Under the pieces are notes generated by a model that was given only the letters and a program-made list of their open reading frames with translations, had not been told where the DNA came from and did not search any database. A stretch of 64,000 nucleotides of DNA, taken from contig JAJLRJ010000007.1 in NCBI GenBank assembly GCA_024195265.1, positions 6,530,058-6,594,057 of the forward strand, given 5' to 3'. Position 1 is the first letter of the stretch. Every line of letters begins with the position of its first letter. The translations under genes were made by a program, and so were the position numbers. Of the stretch, positions 54,701-64,000 are shown one piece after another. Origin of the DNA: Dendrophyllia cribrosa. Its lineage: Eukaryota; Cnidaria; Anthozoa; Scleractinia; Dendrophylliidae.

Positions 54701-57700
54701 GATAGAAGCCCCTTTTAACTCATGAATATATGCAAAGCATTGATTATGTTATACATGTAGCAGTTGTATACCTTCCAACTTTTTCCGGGTGAGAATTTTT
54801 TCGCGGGAATGCCAGGATTTCCGAAGGCGACCCGGCCAAATCCGAAGAGAACCCGATCTATTCTGAAGATGTCCAAAGTAGCCCGAAGATGTTCCAAAGA
54901 ATTCGGAAGTTTCCATGAACCTCAGATCTCCTCGTTGAATAACATCCAGCTGTAACTATATTGTTAATTGGTTCATGCGATCAGTTAAGGCCGATAGCTC
55001 AAATCTGTAAGTCAGGTGTGAGAAATTGCTCCATAGGCATGAGTAGGCGTGAGATCGGAGTTTTGGACTCAACTTGGCAGGTATACAGTTGTAGACAAAA
55101 TACACTTGATCAGTTGGTCAATGGGCTGTTAACATTGAGCCCACAATAGGTAATGGTCACCCGCCTTACCTGTGAGGAGGGCATTGGAGGGAGGGGAGGG
55201 GAGGGTGGGGAGTTGGATGCAAGGGGTGAAGGGTTGGTGGGACAAAATGCCAAGGAAAGGGGAAGGTCTGAAAGTTTTCTATTCACGAGTTGGCTCATAG
55301 GAGCCTTTGATTTGTTTATAAACAACCAAGGGTCAACCTTGTTTCTTTTCTTTAAAATTTTCATGTTTCCTCCATTACCCCTATTTTTACAGGATCCTGA
55401 GTATTAAAACAGCACTGCATTCAGTGTTATTATAACAAACACAAAACCTGATGGAAGTCACAATACCCGTATAAGCTTTTCATGCCCAGTCTCGCTGCAG
55501 CTAGCTCAGTGGTAAGAGGGCATTCCACCATGCAGTGTATGGAAGCTGGTCAAAGAGTTGACTATCATCAGGGATTCAGAATGTTTTTCAAGTTCCCTTA
55601 GTTGTGACAAAATACAGTTTTGTTTCTTTCACATATGGCTCATAATCTCTTTATTTATGCAGCAAGAGATGAGAGTAATGGTGCAAAAGTTTGCGGAGAA
55701 CTCAGCAAGGAATTAAGTGCAACAAATATTCAGTTTCATCGGCTTGACATCGCATCTAAAGAGAGCATAAACAAACTCAGAGATCATGTCCAGGAGAAGT
55801 TTGGTGGGTTAGATGTTTTGATAAACAATGCTGGTGTGTTGCTCAAGGTAGGAAGTTAATTCACCATACTAGGTGCTTTGTGCATTTATTTACAAATTAA
55901 CTGTTAATTAACATTTGACACATACTGGTATAGTTTCTACAAGGTATTATTATTTTGTTAAAAAAAGCCCCACAATTTCATTGTCATAAATTAACAACCA
56001 TGTCGCAATTGGAGGTTGGGTACCCGGGGATAAACCTAAGGCAGTGGTGAGACCCCAACCCCAAGATGGAAAACTGCCCGAAAGGCTGGCACTGCCCGCA
56101 ACCCAGCCATGAGCCCTCCCCACGCACCCCAGAGCACCCGTCACACTGACCAAGTCAGTGGAACAAAACAAAAACAAAACAAAAAACAACAAAAAAATTG
56201 ATCCCCACGAGCACGAACTGACGCAAGAAAAATGCTAAAAGCCAAGCACACACTGTTTCAACGCTACTTGGATGAAAACCGCCCGAAACCGAGTAAAATT
56301 TCCCAGCCAAAAAATAGACTTCTCTACGCCACGTGAACCACGATGAACGAAGGAAGAACGACACACTATGAGCCTGACCCCAAACCCAAAGACCGCTGAC
56401 CCTGCGACTGCTAACAAGGCAAGCTACTGACCTGTCATATAGAAGGCCCACTGCAATTCGCCCTATAATGTATATGAAATGACCAAGCTACAAAAAACGC
56501 CACGCTGAAACGCTGCACAAAAAACGCCACGCTGAAATGCCACGCCACGCCAAACACTAAACGCTATCAACATTCGGTTGAGGCCACGCTAACTATACGC
56601 TACCAAACAATCACACCAACACAATGATTGCTCCTAGTTGTTAACTGGGTTAAATTCCATTTAACTTCATTTTATTACACTATGTAATTGACAGGGAGTT
56701 TAGGAATAGAAGTTTTATTTAAACCAAATAGATTCCATTTTACCAGGCGTCTGTTCCATAATAGATCACAGTTAATGTCAAGAAATGTGGTAAAGTTGCC
56801 AACAAGCTGCAGGCAAGTTGGTCACTGGTATGTTCTTACCACAATTTGACGTCTTTTGTGATCTATAACTGAACAGACACATGGCAAAATGTGTTTGTTT
56901 TACACATTAACAGGGAAGAACATTTACCATAACCTCTATAGAGCTTGACTCAGTGTGATCATGGCTGTTTGAGGATTTTTCTATTCAGCATTTTCTACAT
57001 CAACAAAACTATGTTTCACTTCCGTTTTTTCTTTTTCTCAATATGTTATTGTCAATAGCTTCTGCTTAAAGTGCCACTATGATCAAAAATATACATTTTC
57101 TGTTCTCTTCATATTTTTAAAATAGAAGTACTTGTTACTTACCTTGCGAAGTTTCAACTCAAAACTTGTACGAGAAGTGCCATTATTTTAACTTTACATT
57201 TCGAATTTGGCTTGCCACCATTACTCAATTCAAAAATGACCAGGACCGAACCCTGAGAGTTGGATCGAGTTGGCCTAAAGATTTTGTGATGTCAATGACT
57301 CAACTCGGTCTTTTGGCTTTGTTGTCTGTGACCCAGAGGGAACCGCGTTGAGTCATTGACATCACAAATCAAGTCACGTGTACCAGATCGCTAACCAGTA
57401 GGACGTGGGCTCAGATTTATGAACGGAGTAATGGCGGACAGATTTTACGTGATTTTCATGGGTTTTCGGCCAGCTATTTCTCGGCTGTGTAAGAATATAT
57501 CAATCTAATTTATAGCAGTTCGCATTTGTCTAAACCTATTAGATACATTTGCATTAAAAAAGGGGAAAAGAAATACAAAAATTTTTGTCATAGTGGCACT
57601 TTAACATTTTTTTAATGCCTTCACTTGCCCTTGCTGGAACAATCTAATACTAAAACAATCAAACTGCACATAAAATTCTGTCAGTATATTCTATAAACTA

Positions 57701-60700
57701 GCAGTAATCACAGATTATGGAGACGCATTTGAAGGAATTTCCGGCGGAAATGAGCCCCTGAAAAAAAACCCAATAGGGGTGGCCATTTGGAAGACCATCT
57801 ACCAAAAAATCTCAAATTTACTGCACATAAACCACAGGACAACCAACACGAAATTAGGATTGCGTTCTTCGAACGCGATAATTTTATTATTTGACTGTGA
57901 GATCATTTTACCCTATAAGGGAAAGAGTACATGCAACATACATGTGTCCGAGCTTATTACACAGTAGATTGCTATATAACACCTGAGCATCCCGGTGTCA
58001 AAACAAAATCTATTAAAAATCCAAGAATTTCAATTGAATAATAAATCCCTTATTCGATGGTTTAATTAACAGATAATACATGCGGACATTTTACTCATTG
58101 CTACGCAACTTGTAAAATATCCACACATATTATCTGTTAAACCATAGAATAAGGTGCATGTAATAAATCAGTGCAGATCAGTAAGGACTAATTATTAGTA
58201 GATTATAATAAAATATTCCTGAGCTACAAAGTGGCCCCAAACAAAATGTTATGTGACATCATTCTGAACACATCCATTTTATTATGCTGCAAAACCTCGG
58301 CAGCTACCAATAATTGAAGGGCTCCCTGCAATAACGTCCTGAGTGTGTTTTTGGAAAATTTCCACAGAAATCTTGGATTTTTGGCCTCCAAAGGGACTCG
58401 CCAAAATTATGACTGGATCATGTAAATATGACTGAAAGGATTTAAACCAGGTCAACAAATCTTCTATCTTTGAACAGAATAATTTTTTATTTTGAAAAGA
58501 TACATAAGGTGTCCTGGGAGCCATAGGGTGTCATAGGGGCCCAAAACATTTTCTCAAAGATGTGAATTTTCTTCCCCATTTTGGAGCTGTTTTAAGTACC
58601 TTAACAATAATAAATCATTAATTTGACAAAACTGTGCTTTTAAAGGCCTGAAACATACAATTTTAGTGAAAGTTACCAAAAACACACTCAGGACGTTGTT
58701 GCAGGGAGCCCATCAATTACAGACCGAAGCTCATAAGACAAGCTTCTGTTATGCAGACCTGCCAACTCCTGATAGGGTAAAATCTGGAGATCCATAAAAA
58801 AACTGGAGATTCTTCAAAAAGTGGTGAGATTTTGTTTTGTTTTTTGCCCAGATCAAGATTAAACAAACCCCTTTTCCATTTGGGGCGGGTATGAAGTGTT
58901 TATTTAAATGTTACTTTGCTTTATTTGAGACTCACAGCACAATCGTGAGAGTTGGCAGGTCTGGTTATGGACCATGTGCATTATTATATAAAGCATATTG
59001 CTCTGCTAAAGAGATGTATACCATTGTATGATTCTGAAATAATCAGTATGAAATTGGCATGTAACTAATAATTCTTACCACGATCAATTTTCTAACTTGT
59101 TGAGCAGTGAAGAAATTAAAATGTATTGAAATTCATTTTGCGGCAGAAAACTGTACCTTATGCTGAGAGAGCAGAGTCAACAATTAAAACAAATTACTTT
59201 GGAACACTGGACGTGTGCAATAGTTTCTTTCCATTACTACGACCTCATGCAAGGTACAGTAAGACCAGTTACATGTATAGTGCACATAAGATGGTCAAAC
59301 CTCTGTTTACAGTTGTCATTTTTATCTCTTGAATATGCAAAGCGTTGAACGAGATATAGTATCCAGGGACAAATACACAAATTCTGTTCCATCTGTTAAC
59401 TTTTTTAATTCCCCAGTTTAAAGATGATTGTTGTAGTAAACTTTTTTTAATCCCCCAGTGTAATTACATCATCCAATATTCTAGATAGTCTTGTTTCATA
59501 CAATGCATATTTATGTCATGCCTATAGCTGTTTTGGTCATTTTAAATGTTTTACCCTTCTGTCAATTAGAAACTATTTATTTATTATTAATATTTATTTA
59601 ACTATTTATTTAGTTTCAATTAGAAACTATTTATTATTTTTTTATTTATCTGTGCATCGTTTTCCAGAAAACTTATCTTTATAGTCTGTATTTTACCAGT
59701 GTTGGGTCTCAGACATATATATTCATTCAAATATGTTGTGGTGCAATTTTGTCCCTGGTGCAAATTTTATTTTCCTTTGTTTTTGGGGGTATGGAAATGT
59801 ATGATAATATATGATGAGTTTTAAACAAAGGAAAATAAAATTTGCACCAAGGACAAAATTGCACCACAAGATATATATTACACTCTTCAATTCTTTGACT
59901 TCAAACTCAGTATGGAAAATTTTAACGGATCTGTTGACTTGACCTTACCGTATGTTGTTTTGTATTCACAAGATGGTTCTTAGAGCCCTTTGATTGACAC
60001 CCACTATAACTCGCATGGGTGGCATGTGGTGGGTGTCCATTACCTAGAAGTGGGTGTCTTTGACAGAATGAGGTGGGCATCCATGACAGAGGTGGATGTT
60101 CATGATATAGAGGTGGGTGTCTATGACCCAGAGGTGGTTGTTCATGACCAAGAGGAGGTTGTCCATGACCTAGAGGAGGGTCTCTGTGACCTAGAGGGGG
60201 GTGTCTATGAGGTAGAGGTGGGTCTCCATGACCTAGAGGTGGGTGTCCATGACCTAGAGGAGGTTGTCCATGACCTATAGGTGGGTATCTATGACCTAGA
60301 GGAGGGTGTCCATGAGGTAGAGGTGGGTGTCCATGAGGTAGAGGTGGGTGTCCATGACCTAGCGGTGGATGTTTATGACAGAGGTGGGCATCCATGACAT
60401 AAATGGACATCCATGACATAAATGGACATCCATGACAGGTGGATCAATGACAGGTAGACATAACTCCCTGACCAAGAGGTAGGTGTCCATGATGGACATG
60501 GGTGTCCATGACAGACGTGGGCGCTTATGACCTAGAGGTGGTTGTCTTTGACATAGACGTGAGTACTTATGACCTAGAGGAGGGTGTCCATAGCATAGAA
60601 GTGGGTACTTAAGACCTAGAGGTGAGTGTCCATAACATAGAAGTGGGTACTTATGACCTAGAGAAGGGTGTCCATAACATAGAAGTGGGTGCTTATGGCC

Positions 60701-62234
60701 TAGAGGGGTGTCCATGTGAAGTCCATGACAGGATTGGGTGTTCATGGCTAATTCAACCATGCGTCACATGCTACATCTAATGGAATGTTCATTTCTTAAC
60801 ATAGGGTGGTACATCTAATGGAATGTTCATTTCTTAACATAGGGTGGTGAATGTGTCTTCTCAGATGGGAAACTTGAAAGAGAATCTTTCCCCCGCACTT
60901 CAGAAAAAGTTTGCTTCCCCAACACTGACAGTTGCAGAACTTACATCACTAATGGAAAAATATGTGAGGTACCTTCGACACTTCTTACTGAATAAAATAA
61001 GATTAAAATTTAAGATAAAGCAAAACTGAAGTGCAATAATAAAATGGCACAATTTGTTATGAATGTCTGAACACAGATGCATAATGAAAAATGGTAATAT
61101 CTGCAATCACATTGCTGAGCACCATTTACACACTAATCACAGAATTGACTAGTACTCTGCTGAGTGTATTACCTACATTATGGACAACTACAAACAACTT
61201 ACACTAGAACTGGTTACAGCTACATATGGCTTACTAACAGCTTTATCAATGATGTCAGCATACTGTCTTATAGTACAGAGAAACATTTTAATAGACTGAA
61301 CTCACTGACGAATTTGACTTACAATAGACAAGGGTAAATAACACTGTCTTATCTAACAATAAACATATCAAAATGGAGGTTCCTTCTGCAGGGGCGGATC
61401 CAGGATTTTTCTTAGGAGGGGTGCACCTCTAAGGAATGACGTAACTGAAGGGTAACGTAAACAAATTTTAAAAGCGAACAACGCAGACTAGGTCATCTCA
61501 GGGGGGGTGCGCACCCCCTGCACCCTCCCCCTAGATCCGCCCCTGCTTCTGTGAGTACTGGAGAACGAATGACTTAAAACAAAAGACAGAAAACGGCAGA
61601 ACTCCAAAACAAGACTAAAGTACAAACCTCACAAACAGTAGAAATACAGTGTGTTCTGGTACTTGCAGAAAGACCCAAAATGGACCAATCACTGACTTGA
61701 CTCGAGTCTCGCCCATTATAACATCATGGCAAAACTAACCAAATGACAGGCATTAATACCATCAACTGACAGTTAACAATTTACATGACTCTGAAGATGA
61801 CTTAACAGTGGTGCTCAGGGTAGGACCCCAGCCAGCGTGAAGTATCTTTTCTTATCAAATGAGTAACATTCATATAACAAGTTTGTTAGCAATAATAAAA
61901 AAAATTTATAACAATAACTGGATTATATTTCTGCTTAAATGATTTAATTTACTGTGGTAAGTTGAAGTTCACGAATATGGTCCACAAGAAAACTGATTTT
62001 TTTCATCTCTGTTGCTCTTACAACAGAAATGAAAGAAATTCCATTTATAGATTAAATTCTATTTATAGTACAAATGCTATTTTTCCAGTCAAACCTATAT
62101 CATAACTATCTACAAAGATAACCATCATGACATTTTCTCCTTTTCTCTCTCACTTTAATCCTCATCAATCAGTGACGCCAAGGAAGGGAAGGTGAAGGAA
62201 AATGGTTGGCCTGATGATTCTGTTTTCAGTCCAG
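51762..62234 (+). CDS. CBR1: Carbonyl reductase 1-like SDR, exons 1-6 (3' end off window)
   Basis: An NADPH-dependent short-chain dehydrogenase/reductase of the CBR1 type, reducing carbonyl compounds in the cytosol. Exons: 51762-51779, 54443-54524, 55663-55847, 59147-59253, 60843-60968, 62173-62234; phases agree and the sum is about 193 codons of about 277 expected. Exon 1 codes only MDKLAL. Motifs: cofactor loop VTGGNHGIG (TGxxxGIG), FTARD, FHRLDI, GGLDVLINNAG (NNAG), TIKTNYFGTLDVC, and VVNVSSQMG containing the catalytic Ser, with the CBR1-type insertion LSPALQKKF...LTSLMEKYV after it and GWPDD in exon 6. The catalytic YxxxK exon is not in 62235-64000, so it is beyond the edge. The exon 5 acceptor is tandemly duplicated (see findings). 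Confidence 0.94.
52511..52583. repeat. Small hairpin repeat
   Basis: GTAATCAGGCGATTAATTTC with AAATTGTCC is mirrored by GGACGATTTGAAATTGC with ATGATTAC. A second hairpin, GTAGGTGTCCAATTACAACT / TGTAATTGGACACCCACGT, lies at 52772-52845. Confidence 0.7.
53111..53228. repeat. Near-perfect 118-bp palindrome
   Basis: ATGTTCATATTTCATTTTAT then TTTTTTTTCTCCAAACCATA is mirrored by TATGGTTTGGAGAAAAAAAA then TATAAAATGAAATATGAACA. Short loop. In CBR1 intron 1. Confidence 0.88.
53243..54394. mobile_element. Fold-back element split by a TTAA-flanked element
   Basis: Outer arms TGCAGCAAAAGAAATAAG with GGGGGGCTCTTTTA are mirrored by TAAAGAGCCCTCTTG with CTTATTTCTTTTGCTGCA. Between them lies 53305-54320, starting CCCATTCACTCCTGAG and ending GTAGGAGCAAATGGG, flanked by TTAA at 53301-53304 and 54321-54324. 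The inner element has piggyBac-like target choice and no transposase. Confidence 0.8.
54757..55093. mobile_element. TIR element in CBR1 intron 2
   Basis: Ends GCAGTTGTATACCTTCCAAC and an inverted TTGGCAGGTATACAGTTG. Non-coding interior with repeated CCCGAAGAT/CCGAAG words. A related ending (CAGACCTGCCAACTCCTG... / ...GAGTTGGCAGGTCTGG) bounds the repeat at 58754-58963. Confidence 0.65.
55495..55562 (+). repeat. tRNA-like head, probably SINE fragment
   Basis: GCAGCTAGCTCAGTGGTAAG matches a tRNA A-box arm; about 40 bp later GCTGGTCAAAGAGTTGA is a degraded T-arm. No acceptor stem pairs, so this is not a working tRNA gene. Confidence 0.55.
55980..56640. other. C/A-rich segment of unknown nature in CBR1 intron 3
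   Basis: From about 56000 to 56600 the plus strand is strongly enriched in A and C and poor in T, unlike the AT-rich flanks. It includes GGTACCCGGGGATAAACC, CAGTGGTGAGACCCC, and repeated CACGCTGAAA/CCACGC words. It encodes no recognisable protein and I cannot match it to a known RNA. Confidence 0.45.
56749..56879. repeat. Fold-back repeat
   Basis: GTCTGTTCCATAATAGATCA / GATCTATAACTGAACAGAC with inner TGTCAAGAAATGTGGTAA / TTACCACAATTTGACGTC. Confidence 0.75.
57066..57604. mobile_element. MITE with AGTGCCACTATGA ends
   Basis: Left TTAAAGTGCCACTATGATCA, right inverted TCATAGTGGCACTTTAA; TTAA at both borders. Inside is a second mirrored pair, GATGTCAATGACTCAACTCG / GCGTTGAGTCATTGACATCA. About 540 bp, non-coding. 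Confidence 0.82.
58048..58153. repeat. Fold-back repeat
   Basis: CCTTATTCGATGGTTTAATT with AACAGATAATA is mirrored by TATTATCTGTT with AAACCATAGAATAAGG. Confidence 0.78.
58312..58720. mobile_element. Intact copy of MITE 'A'
   Basis: Arms GGGCTCCCTGCAATAACGTC with CTGAGTGTGTTTTTGG are mirrored by CCAAAAACACACTCAG with GACGTTGTTGCAGGGAGCCC. The interior matches the interrupted copy at 35.2-36.6 kb, including CCAAAATTATGACTGGATCA. Confidence 0.85.
59735..59870. repeat. Near-perfect palindrome, about 136 bp
   Basis: TTGTGGTGCAATTTTGTCCC then AAATTTTATTTTCCTTTGTT is mirrored by AACAAAGGAAAATAAAATTT then GGACAAAATTGCACCACAA. In CBR1 intron 4. Confidence 0.85.
59985..60750. repeat. 21-bp minisatellite
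   Basis: Diverged units of the type TGACCTAGAGGTGGGTGTCCA repeat for about 760 bp; towards the right end a 42-bp form appears (CATAGAAGTGGGTACTTATG alternating with the base unit). Because 21 is a multiple of three, the minus strand stays open and yields a His-Pro-rich seven-residue repeat (HPPLGHG), which I regard as spurious. Confidence 0.9.
60772..60847 (+). repeat. 38-bp tandem duplication of the CBR1 exon 5 acceptor
   Basis: The segment TACATCTAATGGAATGTTCA through TTCTTAACATAGGGTGG occurs twice with a step of 38 bases (starts at 60772 and 60810). Both copies end with the same candidate AG (60803-60804 and 60841-60842). Only the second keeps the frame RVVNVSSQ. Confidence 0.9.
61389..61546. 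mobile_element. MITE, GCAGGGGCGGATC ends
   Basis: GCAGGGGCGGATCCAGGATT with AGGAGGGGTGCAC is mirrored by GTGCGCACCCCCTGCACCCT with AGATCCGCCCCTGC. Non-coding, 158 bp, in CBR1 intron 5. Confidence 0.85.
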
Positions 62235-62265
62235 GTGTGTTGATATAAAATGCCATAAAAAAATT

Positions 62266-62931
62266 TGGCCCAATTTATACAACAGACAAATTATCCATCA
62301 GATGAATAATTCATCTATGTGTAAATGTGAAAGTGAATAAGCCATTTTCATATTTAAAATTACCTCTGAATTCAAACACCAATGACACATTGATACAGGG
62401 TTAGACTCGACCTGATGTAAAATATTCACAAATACCGGCAGAAGGAGCGTGGAATTTGAAAATTAAACAATAGACAAAGCTCTAAACAGGTCATCTTCTC
62501 GCGTGAATTTGTGAATTTATCACTTCAAACTGAGGCTAACCCTGTAAAAATGCGTCTTCGATGCTTTCATTCAGTGACCATAGCGAATTTGAAAGTGGAC
62601 TATTGTGATGGATAAATCAAGGAAGAATCTTTGAAGTTTGGGGAGAGGAAATAAGCATTCTAAGAAACCTTGAGAACAAATAACCCTCTTGTCAAAAACT
62701 GTCTTCGTTTTCCATCTAGATATCAATTTAGAGATGAATTGTCTGTCTTAGACAAATTATCTGTCTGTTAGCACGTCTTGTAGACATGCTTGAAAGACGA
62801 ATTAGCCGAAGACAGATTTTGAACCATAATTTGTGTAAACACCAAATTTATAGCTAAACGAATTTATTTATCTGTCTCAGACGAATAATTCTAATCAGAC
62901 GGATGATTTATCTCTAGTATAAATTGGGCCA
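62266..62931. mobile_element. TIR element in CBR1 intron 6
   Basis: TTGGCCCAATTTATAC and inverted GTATAAATTGGGCCA bound about 666 bp; subterminal words GACAAATTATC / GATAAATCATC also mirror. No coding content. Confidence 0.75.
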
Positions 62932-63132
62932 TTGAAAGTTGACTGTAAAATGGGCAAATTGAAAGGTGGATTCTGAACAGTTCTGTGTGTTATTTGAGCA
63001 TGGGGGTATCCCATCTAGAACAGCAGTACTACAGCTGTTTGGATTAGTTGCCTTTTTTAAATTTATTTATTTATAATCAGTATTTCCACAGGGTTGTCCA
63101 TTCAGTTGGAGCTGGTTTAAGTGGAGCCCTGT

Positions 63133-63842
63133 AAAAAGTGCCTATGAAATGAAACTTTCGACCCATTTCTTATACTAAAAAATTGAAGTCCATGTTCCAC
63201 TGATTCAGAATTTTCCAATTTAAGTTATGGTCAAGCAACGAAACGTATTTTTTGGACGTCCAAAGTTGGTCAAAAATGAACTTTTCGTGTCCTGGGGCCT
63301 GGAACTAGTATAACAAGAAACATAGAATGCACGATCACTGCAACAAACCGTTGAGAATGGCCAGATCTGGGTTTCCAGACCTAGATCAGTATTGATACTT
63401 GAAGTGAAAAAAAGAAACGGCAAACTGATCCTTACGGCAGAAAAACAGAAGCAGAAGCAAATAACATGGTGACGTCATCAGTTGTGCAGACTTGCAGCGT
63501 TGCTTTCAGATACTTCTGCCAATCAGTATTTCTCGGAAACAAACCACTTTTTAGCTGTATTTTTGGCAGTTTTGCCCAGTCGGAAATGTCCTCCGACGAT
63601 GAATTTTGACTACCATGTTCACAACAAAGGTCCGCACAACTGCTGACGTCACAAGTCCTAATTTGCATATTTTGGCAGTGCGCTGGTTGTCCCATATTTT
63701 TGGCTCAAATAGGCTAACTTTGAGGTAAATAGATTGCGCGCTTGACCATAACTTTAATTTTGGAAAATTATGAATCAGTGGAATATGGACTTAAATTTTT
63801 TAGTATAAGAAACAGGTCGAAAATTTCATTTCATAGGCACTT
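63133..63842. mobile_element. 710-bp MITE with about 100-bp arms
   Basis: AAAGTGCCTATGAAATGAAA, CGACCCATTTCTTATACTAA and CATGTTCCACTGATTCAGAA are mirrored at 63740-63842. The interior contains several TGACGTCA-like words (GTGACGTCATCA, CTGACGTCACAAG). No exon of CBR1 is visible between 62235 and the window end. Confidence 0.82.
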
Positions 63843-64000
63843 TAACAAAAACGTATTGCAAAAAACAGACAAAGCTTAATAAAATTACAGATTATAGTGA
63901 CTTATACAAATAGGTATGACTACATATAGGAACTACTTATTTAGTATTTGTTGGGCATGTTGGAAGTGCATCTCTTAAGCTTTGTTTTAAACTTTATGAA

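Noticed and set aside
59922..60760. His-Pro-rich 165-aa and 133-aa minus-strand frames
   Set aside because: Produced by a 21-bp minisatellite; no splice or promoter evidence and it lies in a CBR1 intron.

Overview
This is an animal nuclear genome window with many short exons, GT-AG introns, AT-rich introns and dense transposon debris. The gene set and the repeat families (tRNA-headed SINEs, fold-back MITEs, TTAA-flanked elements) point to a cnidarian, most likely a stony coral or other hexacoral. That assignment rests on recognition, not a search. About 7-8% of the window is coding.

Layout. (1) 1-28.4 kb, minus strand: one large gene for a FERM-PDZ-tyrosine phosphatase of the PTPN3/PTPN4 type. 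I placed 32 coding exons from 28433 down to 1632; the last exons, holding the rest of the catalytic P-loop, lie off the left edge. An intact intronless FBXO36 gene (2785-3312, plus strand) sits inside its 3-kb intron between the WPD-loop exon and the HCS exon. A frameshifted 3' part of a class A GPCR gene (1-553, plus strand) lies at the left edge, probably inside the next PTPN intron. (2) 28.6-48.9 kb, plus strand: a complete 23-exon CCDC93 gene (640 codons), head to head with the phosphatase gene across about 200 bp that must hold both promoters. (3) 49.7-51.4 kb, minus strand: an intronless 573-aa protein with an N-terminal helical region of a type I associate with cnidarian multigene families and a C-terminal NHL-type beta-propeller. 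(4) 51.8 kb to the right edge, plus strand: the first six exons of a carbonyl reductase 1 (CBR1)-like short-chain dehydrogenase, head to head with the NHL gene; its YxxxK exon lies beyond the window.

The four multi-domain genes are not an operon-like system: they serve membrane-cytoskeleton signalling (PTPN3/4), endosomal recycling (CCDC93, CCC complex), ubiquitin ligase substrate selection (FBXO36) and carbonyl metabolism (CBR1). The introns hold the other story: many terminal-inverted-repeat elements, several nested inside each other; two almost identical 5'-truncated LINE copies in opposite orientation in CCDC93 introns; a 106-bp tandem array in the last CCDC93 intron; a 21-bp minisatellite in CBR1; and numerous poly-G/poly-C tracts. 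I found no CRISPR array, operon or prokaryotic system.
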